Shown here: one piece after another, positions 57,075-64,000 of the stretch
How positions within the stretch are numbered: position 1 is the stretch's first letter
Layout of the letters: each line of letters starts with the position of its first letter
From: Alphaproteobacteria bacterium
GTDB taxonomy: Bacteria > Pseudomonadota > Alphaproteobacteria > Reyranellales > Reyranellaceae
Direction: 5' to 3'
Assembly (NCBI GenBank): GCA_019635875.1
Contig: JAHBYP010000002.1
Coordinates: 806,001 to 870,000, forward strand
DNA length: 64,000 nt
The notes under the pieces: generated by a model
Database searches by the model: none
Seen by the model: the letters and a program-made list of their open reading frames with translations, nothing else
What the model was told of the DNA's origin: nothing
Made by a program: the position numbers and the translations under genes

Positions 57075-57673
57075 GCGCCGCCCAGGCCATCGCCGCCCTG
57101 TTCGAGCCCGCGCCGCGCGGCGAGCGCCGTGCCGTCACGGTCGGCGAGCTCGTCGTGCGCGCCGCCGCGCCCAACGAGGGCGAGTGGCGCAATTGCTTCG
57201 CGATCAAGCGCAGCGGCGCGCGCCTGTTCGGATCCGGATTCCGCACCGGCAATCTCGGCCGCGGCTTCTTCCGCGACCAGGCGCGGCGCGGCCATGTGCT
57301 GATCGTCGAGAACGCCGCCGGCCGCCGACTGGGCTTCGTCATCGTCGTGCGCGAAGGTGAGGAGCTGGAGCTGCAGAACATCTACATGCGCCACGAAGCC
57401 TCCGGCCGCGGCATCGGCCGCCTGGTGATGGGCGGCGTTCTGGCCTTCGCCGCGAGGATCGACGCGCCGCGCGTGACCCTGCTGACCAGCGGCACCGCGC
57501 CGTGGAACCGCCGCTGGTACGAGAGCGTCGGCTTCCGCCGCTGGCCGCTCGGCGTGGCGATGCCGCGCTATCTCCACAAGGCGCATCGCGAGGAGGTCGC
57601 GCGGCTGGGCGTGCAGCGCAGCCCGCACGCCCGCGCGCGCATCGTGATGGTGCGTCCATCCCGGGAATCGTAA
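57071..57673 (+). CDS. GNAT-family N-acetyltransferase
   Basis: A predicted acyl-CoA-dependent N-acetyltransferase of about 200 residues. The acetyl-CoA loop is visible as ASGRGIGRLVM (the R/Q-x-x-G-x-G type), preceded by the strand LELQNIYMRHE and followed by VTLLTSGTAPWNRRWYESVGFRRW, the usual GNAT C-terminal pattern. Acceptor substrate unknown. The likely start is a TTG at 57071 that overlaps the EipB-like stop codon as TTGA, implying translational coupling; a GTG at 57155 is an alternative. A family A repeat follows directly. Confidence 0.75.
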   Translation: MSAAQAIAALFEPAPRGERRAVTVGELVVRAAAPNEGEWRNCFAIKRSGARLFGSGFRTGNLGRGFFRDQARRGHVLIVENAAGRRLGFVIVVREGEELELQNIYMRHEASGRGIGRLVMGGVLAFAARIDAPRVTLLTSGTAPWNRRWYESVGFRRWPLGVAMPRYLHKAHREEVARLGVQRSPHARARIVMVRPSRES

Positions 57674-57676
57674 CCC

Positions 57677-57806
57677 TACCTTCCCCGGAGGGGGAAGGTG
57701 CCGAAGGCGGATGGGGGATGTCGAAGACGAACGCAAGAGTCCGTCTTCGACATCCCCCATCCGTCAGCGCTCTCGCGCTGCCACCTTCCCCCTCCGGGGG
57801 AAGGTA
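57677..57806. repeat. Family A nested palindromic repeat, copy 3
   Basis: The 130 bp element has terminal palindromes taccttccccggagggggaa... and ccttccccctccgggggaag..., with inner pairing of ggatgggggatgtcgaagac with its complement on the other side. It lies between the convergent GNAT and flavin monooxygenase genes. Confidence 0.92.
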
Positions 57807-57824
57807 AACTCGAGGGCACTGCGC

Positions 57825-59081
57825 TCAGGATGACGTGGCGGCGGCGAGCTTCAGCAGGCTTTCCTTGTCGTACAGCGCCATGCGCTTGTAATCGCCGACG
57901 ATGCTCTCGAGCTCGGCCGCCGGCAGCACCGTCTCCAGATCGGCGAAGCCGTCGGGCGCGCGCTCCTCGACGATGTCGAGCACGCGATCGAGGCCGTGCT
58001 GGCGGTTGCTCTCGACGATGCGTGCGGTGGGCGGCAGGCGGCGCTGCTCGTAGAGCTTCAGCGCGGCAACCGGATCGGCCTGCTCCGCCAGCGCCATGGT
58101 CAGCGCCTCGCCGTCGATGATCGCCTGCGTCGCCCCATTGGAGCCGATGGGATACATCGGATGCGCCGCGTCGCCGAGCAGCGTGATGCGCTCGTGGCTC
58201 CAGCGCGGCAGCGGATCGCGATCGACCATCGGGAACTCGAAGATGGCGCTCGCCGTGCGGATGATGGTCGGCACGTCGAGCCAGCCGAAATTCCAGCCGG
58301 CGAAGCGCGGCAGGATGTCGTTGGCGTCGCCCGGCTTGTTCCAGTCCTCGCGCGGCGGCGTCGTGCCTTCGCCGAGATAGAGATCGGCGATCCAGTTGAT
58401 CAGGGCCCTGCCGTTCTCGGCATGCCGGCGCGAGATCGGGTAGCAGACGAATTTCTGCCGGTGATGGCCGGCCTGCACCATCGAGCGGCCGGTGAGGAAC
58501 GGCATGCCCTCGCTGACGCCGCGCCACATCATCACGCCCTGCCAGCGCGGCGGGCCTTCGTCGGGATAGAACGTCGAGCGCACGGTGGAGTGGATGCCGT
58601 CGGCGCCGACCAGGATGTCGGCGCTGTCGCTGCCCACGGGCCTGCCGTCGCGGTCGATGAAGTGCGCCGTGACGCCGCCGGCGCCCTGCTCGAAGCGCGC
58701 CAGGCGATGACCCGGGCGGATGCTGTCCTTGCCCAGCCGCGACGTGGCGGCGCCGAGCAGCGCCTGCTGCAGATCGCCGCGATGGATCGAGAATTGCGGC
58801 CAGGGATAGCCGCCGTCGAGCCCGCGCGGGTCGCGCCAGATCGGCTGGCCGTGGCGATTGGCGAAGACCAGCTCGGCGGTGCGGACCGCCACCCTGTCGA
58901 GATCGTCGACCAGGCCGAGCTTCGAGAGAATGCGGATGGCGCTTGGCTGCACGTTGATGCCGACGCCGAGCGCGCGGATCTCGCCGACCGCCTCGTAGAC
59001 GCGCACCTGGTGGCCCGCGGCATGCAGGCAGAGCGCAGCGCTCAGTCCGCCGATGCCGCCGCCGGCAATGATGATCCGCAT
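57825..59081 (-). CDS. FAD-dependent monooxygenase, PhzS/salicylate hydroxylase-like
   Basis: A 418-residue single-component flavoprotein hydroxylase. Family motifs are IIIAGGGIGGLSAALCLHAAG (FAD-binding GxGxxG at residues 7-12), the DG motif DILVGADGIHSTVR at about 158-171, and LLGDAAHPMYPIGSNGATQAI (second FAD motif GD) at about 300. Many stretches track Pseudomonas PhzS closely (EIRALGVGINVQPSA, YPQFSIHRGDLQ, PMVDRDPLPRW). The real substrate need not be a phenazine; no phenazine genes are present. It is the last gene of the cnoX operon, beginning four bases after the DUF971 stop. Confidence 0.88.
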   Translation of the reverse strand: MRIIIAGGGIGGLSAALCLHAAGHQVRVYEAVGEIRALGVGINVQPSAIRILSKLGLVDDLDRVAVRTAELVFANRHGQPIWRDPRGLDGGYPWPQFSIHRGDLQQALLGAATSRLGKDSIRPGHRLARFEQGAGGVTAHFIDRDGRPVGSDSADILVGADGIHSTVRSTFYPDEGPPRWQGVMMWRGVSEGMPFLTGRSMVQAGHHRQKFVCYPISRRHAENGRALINWIADLYLGEGTTPPREDWNKPGDANDILPRFAGWNFGWLDVPTIIRTASAIFEFPMVDRDPLPRWSHERITLLGDAAHPMYPIGSNGATQAIIDGEALTMALAEQADPVAALKLYEQRRLPPTARIVESNRQHGLDRVLDIVEERAPDGFADLETVLPAAELESIVGDYKRMALYDKESLLKLAAATSS

Positions 59082-59085
59082 GCGC

Positions 59086-59472
59086 TCAGGGATCGCGGCT
59101 CAGCCCGCGATAGAGCAGGGCGGCGAGATAGGCGTCCCACTTCTCCTGCTGCTTCTCGCCCAGCTCGTGCAGATAGGCCCAGCTGTAGATGCCGGTGTCG
59201 TGCTTGTCGTCAAAACGGATGCGGATGGCGTAGTTGCCGACCGGCTCGATCGTGTCGATGCGCACGTGGCGGCGACCGGCGACGATCTTCTTCTGGTCGG
59301 CGCTGTGGCCCTGCACCTCGGCCGAGGGACTCTCGACGCGCAGATACTCGGCCGGATAGGTGAACTTCCGGCCGTCCTCGAAGTCGATCTCCAGCCGGCC
59401 CTCGGCGCGGAACAGGCGGATCTCGGCCGGCCAGGGCGGCGCGCCGGCGGCCGGCGCCTCGGCCAGGCTCAT
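59086..59472 (-). CDS. DUF971 domain protein
   Basis: A 128-residue protein of the DUF971 (gamma-butyrobetaine hydroxylase N-terminal-like) family. The core reads [43 protein letters not shown], then [36 protein letters not shown], the most conserved part. The family is often encoded near iron-sulfur, cofactor or transport genes and its job is unclear. Its ATG overlaps the Trm112-like stop codon (ATGA), indicating translational coupling. Confidence 0.9.
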   Translation of the reverse strand: MSLAEAPAAGAPPWPAEIRLFRAEGRLEIDFEDGRKFTYPAEYLRVESPSAEVQGHSADQKKIVAGRRHVRIDTIEPVGNYAIRIRFDDKHDTGIYSWAYLHELGEKQQEKWDAYLAALLYRGLSRDP

Positions 59473-59678
59473 GGCGTGTCCTCCAGCCGGCGCGCTTCGC
59501 TCGGCAGCATGATGGGAATCCCGTCGCGGATGGGATAGGCCAGCCCGGCGCGGCGGCTGATCAGCTCGCCCGCCGCGGAGTCGAATTCCAACGGCCCGTG
59601 GGTCACCGGGCAGACCAGGATCTCGAGCAGCTTCGGGTCGATGCCGACCTTGCCGGCCGGCGTTTCGGGAGGGGACAT
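59469..59678 (-). CDS. Trm112-family / YcaR-like small protein
   Basis: A 69-residue protein with the Trm112p-like pattern [20 protein letters not shown] then [25 protein letters not shown]. Only one Cys remains of the zinc-ribbon pair pattern seen in some homologues, as in many bacterial YcaR/UPF0434 proteins. The family is a small accessory/folding partner of methyltransferases in other organisms; the bacterial role is uncertain. It lies 41 bp after the LON-domain gene. Confidence 0.9.
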   Translation of the reverse strand: MSPPETPAGKVGIDPKLLEILVCPVTHGPLEFDSAAGELISRRAGLAYPIRDGIPIMLPSEARRLEDTP

Positions 59679-59719
59679 GCGGCGCTCCGGACGCTTGGAT
59701 TGCCTATAGCACGGCAGGC

Positions 59720-60424
59720 TCAGTGGCGCGACGGCGTCTCGGGCTCGCCGCCGCCCATCGCCGCCATCTCCAGCAGCGCGATCAGCAGGCGGGCCCGCGC
59801 CGAGCCGTCGGGCGCCTCGAGCAGCGCCTGCTTCTCCGAGGGTGCGAAGGGGCAGACCATGGCCAGCGAGGTCACCAGATTGTCATCGCTGGCCCGCTTC
59901 AGGCCGCTCCAGTCGCCCTGCAGCTTGCGCGCTCGGAAGAAGTCCGCGAGCGCCGCCATCAGCCGCGGCCGGTCGAGCTCGATCGCCAGATCGTCGCCCT
60001 CGAGATCGCCGCGAAAGCGCTCGTAGTGCGGGATCACGCGGCGATAGCCGTTGGCGTGCAGCGCCAGCTCCTTGCCGGTCTCGAAGCGGATCAGGCCGGC
60101 CAGGGTGACCAGCAGGCGGCCATCATCGGTCTCGGAGAAGGCGACGATGCGGCCGGCGCAGCCCACGCCTTCGACCGGCGGCGGGCCATTGTCGGCCGGC
60201 AGGCCGTCGCCGGCGAACCCGCCCGGCATGGTGGGCTGCACCATGCCGATCATGCGATGCCCCCCCAGGGCGTCGAAGAACATCGAGAGGTAGCGCGGCT
60301 CGAAGATGTTGAGCGGCAGCCGGCCGCCTGGCAGCAGCAGCACGCCGCTCAGCGGGAAGATCGGCAGCGCTTCGGGCAAATGCTCGAAGGCCGGATCGAA
60401 CGGGTTGGACCGACCGCCGACCAC
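59720..60424 (-). CDS. LON peptidase N-terminal (substrate-binding) domain protein
   Basis: A 234-residue protein consisting of the LON substrate-recognition domain only, with no AAA or protease part. The pattern [29 protein letters not shown] at the start is diagnostic, followed by MIGMVQP and [29 protein letters not shown]. Such stand-alone proteins are common in alphaproteobacteria next to thioredoxin-like genes, as here. The start is probably the GTG at 60424, eight bases after the cnoX stop codon; the open frame runs far upstream across cnoX but is not coding there. Confidence 0.88.
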   Translation of the reverse strand: MVGGRSNPFDPAFEHLPEALPIFPLSGVLLLPGGRLPLNIFEPRYLSMFFDALGGHRMIGMVQPTMPGGFAGDGLPADNGPPPVEGVGCAGRIVAFSETDDGRLLVTLAGLIRFETGKELALHANGYRRVIPHYERFRGDLEGDDLAIELDRPRLMAALADFFRARKLQGDWSGLKRASDDNLVTSLAMVCPFAPSEKQALLEAPDGSARARLLIALLEMAAMGGGEPETPSRH

Positions 60425-60432
60425 CGTCGTGC

Positions 60433-61353
60433 TTACGAGAACAGGATCGAGGACAGCCGCTTGCGGCCCTCGACGCTCAGCGGGTCGGCGAATCCCTGCG
60501 CTTCGAAGAACTTCAGCAGCTGCTTGCGCGCCGCCTCCTCGTTCCATTTGCGGTCGAGCTTGATCGAGGTCAGCAGGTGGTCGAGCGCCTCCTGGCGGCG
60601 GCCATTGGCATAGAGCGCCATGGCGAGGTCGTAGCGCGCCTGGTGGTCCTTCTCGTCGGCGGCGACCTTGGCTTCCAGCTCGCCCACCGGCCCGGCATCG
60701 GCGGCCTGCTCGGCCAGATCGATGGCCGACTTCGCCGCGACGATGTCGGCGTGCTTGGCAAGGTCGGGCGACAGCGACGCCAGCAGCTCCTTGGCGCCTT
60801 CGAGGTCCTCGGTCGCGAGCCGGACCTTCACCAGGCCGGCGATGGCCGGCGCCGATTCGGGCTCCTGCTGCAGGATCGCATCGTAGATTTCCGCCGCCTG
60901 GGCGATGCCGCCGGCGGCGAGCGCCTTCTTGGCCTCCTCGAGCGCGGCGGCCATCTCCTCGGCGCCCGGCGGGCCGCCGGTGGCCTGCACCAGCCGGTCG
61001 ATGAACTGCTTGACCTGGCTCTCGGGCAGCGCGCCGACAAAGCCGTCGACCGGGCGGCCCTGGAAAAAGGCGTAGACCGCCGGGATCGACTGGATGCGCA
61101 GCTGCTGCGCCAGCATCTGGTTCTCGTCGATGTTGATCTTCACCAGCTCGACGGCGCCCTTGGCGGCCTTGACCTGCTTCTCGATGATCGGGCCCAGGGT
61201 CTTGCACGGCCCGCACCACGGCGCCCAGAAATCGACGATTACCGGCCGCGCGCGGCTGGCGTCGATGACGTCCTTGGCGAACTTCTTCTGGTCGGAGTCC
61301 TTAACCAGGTCGGCGCCGCCCGCGGCCGCGCCGTTGCCGATGATCTGATCCAT
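60433..61353 (-). CDS. cnoX: Chaperedoxin CnoX (thioredoxin with TPR domain)
   Basis: Combined holdase and thioredoxin-like protein. The 306 residues have an N-terminal thioredoxin fold with active site C47-G-P-C50 (VDFWAPWCGPCKTLGP) and the cis-Pro stretch IQSIPAVYAFF. A TPR-like helical region follows (about 130-306) with ALEEAKKALAAGGIAQAAEIYDAIL and a closing family motif HLLTSIKLDRKWNEEAARKQLLKFFEA. E. coli CnoX has lost the CxxC, whereas this protein keeps it and so should be redox active. The ATG at 61353 is preceded by agaggg. First gene of a five-gene minus-strand operon and divergent from tcuA. Confidence 0.93.
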   Translation of the reverse strand: MDQIIGNGAAAGGADLVKDSDQKKFAKDVIDASRARPVIVDFWAPWCGPCKTLGPIIEKQVKAAKGAVELVKINIDENQMLAQQLRIQSIPAVYAFFQGRPVDGFVGALPESQVKQFIDRLVQATGGPPGAEEMAAALEEAKKALAAGGIAQAAEIYDAILQQEPESAPAIAGLVKVRLATEDLEGAKELLASLSPDLAKHADIVAAKSAIDLAEQAADAGPVGELEAKVAADEKDHQARYDLAMALYANGRRQEALDHLLTSIKLDRKWNEEAARKQLLKFFEAQGFADPLSVEGRKRLSSILFS

Positions 61354-61457
61354 GAATTGAGCCCTCTTTGCGCCGGAATGTGGCGGCTGCATCGGGGAAT
61401 TGCAAGCCGGGCCGGGCCTTGCATTCCCGGCCTGCAGCCGCCAGAAACGGCGGCGGG

Positions 61458-62855
61458 ATGGTCGATTTTTCAAAGCGGTACGATGTGCTGGTGATCGGCG
61501 GCGGCAACGCCGCCCTGTGCGCCGCCATCGCCGCGCGGCGCGAGGGCGCCTCGGTCCTGGTGCTGGAGAAGGCCGACCAGTTCTGGCGCGGCGGCAACAC
61601 GCGTCACACCCGCAACATGCGCTGCGCCCACGATGCGGCCACCGACACCCTGAGCGGTCCCTACAGCGAGGACGAGTTCTGGGACGATCTGCTGCGCGTC
61701 ACGGGTGGTCAAACGGACGAGGCGCTGGCCCGGCACATGATCCACGAGTCCAAGGACGTGCTGGAATGGATGCCGCAGCAGGGCGTGCGCTTCCAGCCGT
61801 CGCTGGGCGGAACGCTGAGCCTGGGGCGCACCAACTCGTTCTTCCTCGGCGGCGGCCGCGCCATGCTCAACGCGCTCTACCGCACCGCCGAGACGCTCGG
61901 CGTGGCGATCGCCTACGAGGCGGAGGTCACCGATCTCGACATCCAGGACGGCATGTTCCTGTCGGCGGCGGTGAAGCACGGCGGTGCGACCCATGTCGTG
62001 CGTGCCGGCACGATGGTCGCGGCGGCCGGCGGCTTCGAATCGAACATCGAGTGGCTGAAGCAATACTGGGGCGACGCGGCGGACAATTTCCTGATCCGCG
62101 GCACCTCGAACAATCGCGGCACGATCCTCAAGCTGCTGCTCGACAAGGGCGTGCAGGAGGTCGGCGATCCGACGCAGTGCCACGCCGTGGCGATCGACGC
62201 GCGCGCGCCGAAGTACGATGGCGGCATCATCACGCGGCTCGACTGCGTGGTCTTCGGCATCGTCGTCAACAAGCACGCCCAGCGCTTCTATGACGAGGGC
62301 GAGGATGTCTGGCCCAAGCGCTACGCCATCTGGGGCCGGCTGGTGGCGGGCCAGCCCGACCAGATCGCCTGGATCGTCTTCGACGCTCCGTCGCTCACCC
62401 TGTTCATGCCCTCGCTCTATCCGGCGATCGAGGCGCCCTCGATCCGCGCGCTGGCGCAGAGGCTCGGGCTCGATGCCGACGCGCTGGACAGGACCGTGAC
62501 CGATTTCAACGAAGCGGTGCGTCCCGGAACCTTCGATCACACCATCCTCGACGATTGCCGCACCGAGGGGCTGACGCCGCCCAAGACGCATTGGGCGCGG
62601 CGCATCGAGACGGCGCCGTTCTATGCCTATCCGGTGCGGCCGGGCATCACCTTCACCTATCTCGGCACGCGCGTGAACAAGCAGGCGCGCATGCTGATGA
62701 AGGACGGCACGCCCTCGGCCAACATGTTCGCGGCGGGCGAGATCATGGCCGGCAACGTGCTGGGCCGCGGCTACGCGGCGGGTATCGGCATGACCATCGG
62801 CAGCGTCTTCGGCCGCATCGCCGGACGGGAGGCGGCGGCCTATGCACGCAACTAA
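61458..62855 (+). CDS. tcuA: FAD-dependent tricarballylate dehydrogenase TcuA
   Basis: Oxidises tricarballylate to cis-aconitate, with electrons passed to TcuB. The 465 residues show the FAD-binding VLVIGGGNAALCAAIAARREGASVLVLEK (residues 9-37), then GGNTRHTRNMRCAHD and a flavin-site AAAGGFESN. The C-terminal YLGTRVNKQARMLMKDGTPSANMFAAGEIMAGNVLGRGYAAGIGM is the usual end of this fumarate-reductase-like family. A gcggg-type site precedes the ATG. It overlaps tcuB by 14 bases, so the two are translationally coupled. The regulator tcuR and transporter tcuC are not in this window. Confidence 0.92.
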   Translation: MVDFSKRYDVLVIGGGNAALCAAIAARREGASVLVLEKADQFWRGGNTRHTRNMRCAHDAATDTLSGPYSEDEFWDDLLRVTGGQTDEALARHMIHESKDVLEWMPQQGVRFQPSLGGTLSLGRTNSFFLGGGRAMLNALYRTAETLGVAIAYEAEVTDLDIQDGMFLSAAVKHGGATHVVRAGTMVAAAGGFESNIEWLKQYWGDAADNFLIRGTSNNRGTILKLLLDKGVQEVGDPTQCHAVAIDARAPKYDGGIITRLDCVVFGIVVNKHAQRFYDEGEDVWPKRYAIWGRLVAGQPDQIAWIVFDAPSLTLFMPSLYPAIEAPSIRALAQRLGLDADALDRTVTDFNEAVRPGTFDHTILDDCRTEGLTPPKTHWARRIETAPFYAYPVRPGITFTYLGTRVNKQARMLMKDGTPSANMFAAGEIMAGNVLGRGYAAGIGMTIGSVFGRIAGREAAAYARN

Positions 62856-63963
62856 GGCGCTCGACGAAGCCGAACGGCTGATGACGGTCTGCAACTCGTG
62901 CCGGTACTGCGAGGGCCTGTGCGCGGTCTTCCCGGCGATGGAGATGCGCCGCGCCTTTCCCGACGGCGATCTTAACTATCTCGCCAATCTCTGCCACGGC
63001 TGCGGCGCCTGCTACTACGACTGCCAGTTCTCGCCGCCGCACGAGTTCAACGTCAATGTGCCGGTGAACCTCGCCCAGGTACGCGCCGAGTCCTATCAGG
63101 CCTATGCCTGGCCGCGCGCGCTGGCGCCGTTGTTTCAGCGCAACGGGCTCGCCATCAGCCTGATCGCCGCGGCGAGCGTCGCTTTGTTCGTCGCCGGCTT
63201 CATTGTCTGGAACGATCCATCGGTGCTGTTCGGCACCCATGTCGGGCCGGGCGCCTTCTATCGCCTGATGCCGCACAACGCGATGGCGCTGATCTTCGGC
63301 GCGGCGTTCCTCTACGCCATCGTCGCGATGATCATGGGCATGGTGAATTTCTGGCGCTCGATCGAGCATCCGATCGGGGCACCCGGCGGCATCGCGGCGA
63401 TCTGGCAGGCGATCAAGGATGCCGGGCAGCTGCGCTATCTCGATGGCGGCGGCGTCGGCTGCTTCAACGACGACGACAAGCCGGTCGATCGCCGACGGCT
63501 GTATCACCACCTGACCTTCTACGGCTTCATGCTGTGCTTCGCCTCGACCTGCGTGGCGACGCTGTATCACTACGGCTTCGGCCGCATCGCGCCGTACCCA
63601 TGGTGGGATCTGCCGCCGCTGCTCGGCACCATCGGCGGCATCGGCCTGCTGATCGGTCCCGCCGGCCTGCTGGCGGCGAAATGGCGGCGCGATCCCGAGA
63701 TCCGCGATCCGGCGCGCTACGGCATGGAGGTGGCGTTCCTCGCCATGCTCTTCCTCACCAGCCTCACCGGTCTGGCGCTCCTGATCCTGCGCGGCACGCC
63801 GGCGATGGGCGTGCTGCTGGCTGTCCATCTCGGCGTGGTGTTCGGCCTGTTCATCACCATGCCCTATGGCAAGTTCGTGCACGGCATCTACCGCTTTCTC
63901 GCCCTGGTGCGCTACACCCGCGAGCGGCAGGCGATGGCATCAGGTCACGCCGACGCGGCCTGA
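62842..63963 (+). CDS. tcuB: Tricarballylate utilisation electron-transfer protein TcuB
   Basis: Membrane iron-sulfur/heme protein that reoxidises TcuA and feeds electrons to quinones. The 373 residues have two [4Fe-4S] motifs at the N-terminus: C17, C20, C23, C27 (CNSCRYCEGLC) and C51, C54, C57, C61 (CHGCGACYYDC). Several transmembrane helices follow (for example LISLIAAASVALFVAGFIVW-like and AMALIFGAAFLYAIVAMIMGM). The His-rich LYHHLTFYGFMLCFASTCVATLYH and the C-terminal HLGVVFGLFITMPYGKFVHGIYR are candidate heme ligands. The gene is complete. 37 bases follow it to the window end, with nothing recognisable. Confidence 0.93.
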   Translation: MHATKALDEAERLMTVCNSCRYCEGLCAVFPAMEMRRAFPDGDLNYLANLCHGCGACYYDCQFSPPHEFNVNVPVNLAQVRAESYQAYAWPRALAPLFQRNGLAISLIAAASVALFVAGFIVWNDPSVLFGTHVGPGAFYRLMPHNAMALIFGAAFLYAIVAMIMGMVNFWRSIEHPIGAPGGIAAIWQAIKDAGQLRYLDGGGVGCFNDDDKPVDRRRLYHHLTFYGFMLCFASTCVATLYHYGFGRIAPYPWWDLPPLLGTIGGIGLLIGPAGLLAAKWRRDPEIRDPARYGMEVAFLAMLFLTSLTGLALLILRGTPAMGVLLAVHLGVVFGLFITMPYGKFVHGIYRFLALVRYTRERQAMASGHADAA

Positions 63964-64000
63964 ACCTCTTCGGCCAGATGCAGCCACGGCAGCTGTTCGT

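Noticed and set aside
57825..59081. Phenazine biosynthesis locus
   Set aside because: Only the PhzS-like enzyme is present; no phzA-G genes are nearby and the neighbours are housekeeping.

Overview
This is a 64 kb stretch of GC-rich chromosome from an alphaproteobacterium. The main clues are: the hrcA-grpE / dnaK-dnaJ-dapB layout with rph-rdgB-hemW divergent to hrcA; a DUF3576 lipoprotein; an EipB/DUF1849-type envelope protein; a roughly 1,600-residue NAD-glutamate dehydrogenase; and a large load of solute-binding-protein transporters (Bug and TRAP), CaiB and acyl-CoA ligase genes. A Rhodospirillales or Reyranella-like host would fit, but that placement is inference. Almost all of the window is core or metabolic chromosome. 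I see no rRNA, tRNA, CRISPR array, intact insertion sequence or intact prophage.

Layout. 1-4.6 kb: leuS (3' end beyond the window), a DUF3576 lipoprotein, and a porin with a clear sigma-70-like promoter and a strong terminator. 4.6-7.6 kb, minus strand: a small membrane protein, rph, rdgB, hemW. 7.7-13.8 kb: heat-shock genes hrcA, grpE, dnaK, dnaJ, with an ATPase gene inserted on the opposite strand between grpE and dnaK. 13.8-17.1 kb: tag, a membrane-anchored unknown, dapB, a DUF2244 protein, nth. 17.2-21.3 kb: a Bug receptor, a methylthioinosine phosphorylase-like enzyme, a short zinc methionine-synthase (MetE core) protein and a metallo-beta-lactamase-fold hydrolase. 21.5-26.6 kb: mutS and maeB, divergent. 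26.7-27.2 kb: a decayed phage replication-protein remnant. 27.2-36.5 kb: a complete phosphate operon phoR-pstS-pstC-pstA-pstB-phoU-phoB with unusually long PstC and PstA. 37-42 kb: two paralogous TRAP receptors facing one DctQM permease pair. 42-47.6 kb: CoA transferase, lipoprotein, acyl-CoA ligase and serine hydrolase genes. 47.8-52.7 kb: NAD-glutamate dehydrogenase. 53.1-56.1 kb: class Ia ribonucleotide reductase nrdA/nrdB behind tandem NrdR-like boxes. 56.1-61.4 kb: an EipB-like protein, a GNAT acetyltransferase, and a minus-strand operon cnoX / LON-domain / Trm112-like / DUF971 / PhzS-like flavin monooxygenase. 61.5-64 kb: tcuA-tcuB for tricarballylate-type oxidation.

The most distinctive non-coding feature is a set of intergenic palindromic repeats. 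Several families of 80-165 bp nested inverted repeats sit mostly between convergent gene ends (15.75, 17.1, 20.0-20.3, 47.6 and 57.7 kb) and also at 21.4, 36.6 and 38.2 kb. They look like dispersed elements that may double as bidirectional terminators. No wholly new multi-gene system is evident. The strongest leads are the repeat families, the paired NrdR/DnaA-like sites at nrdA, the long-form Pst permeases, the ATPase embedded in the heat-shock locus, and the phage remnant with its pure-purine tract.
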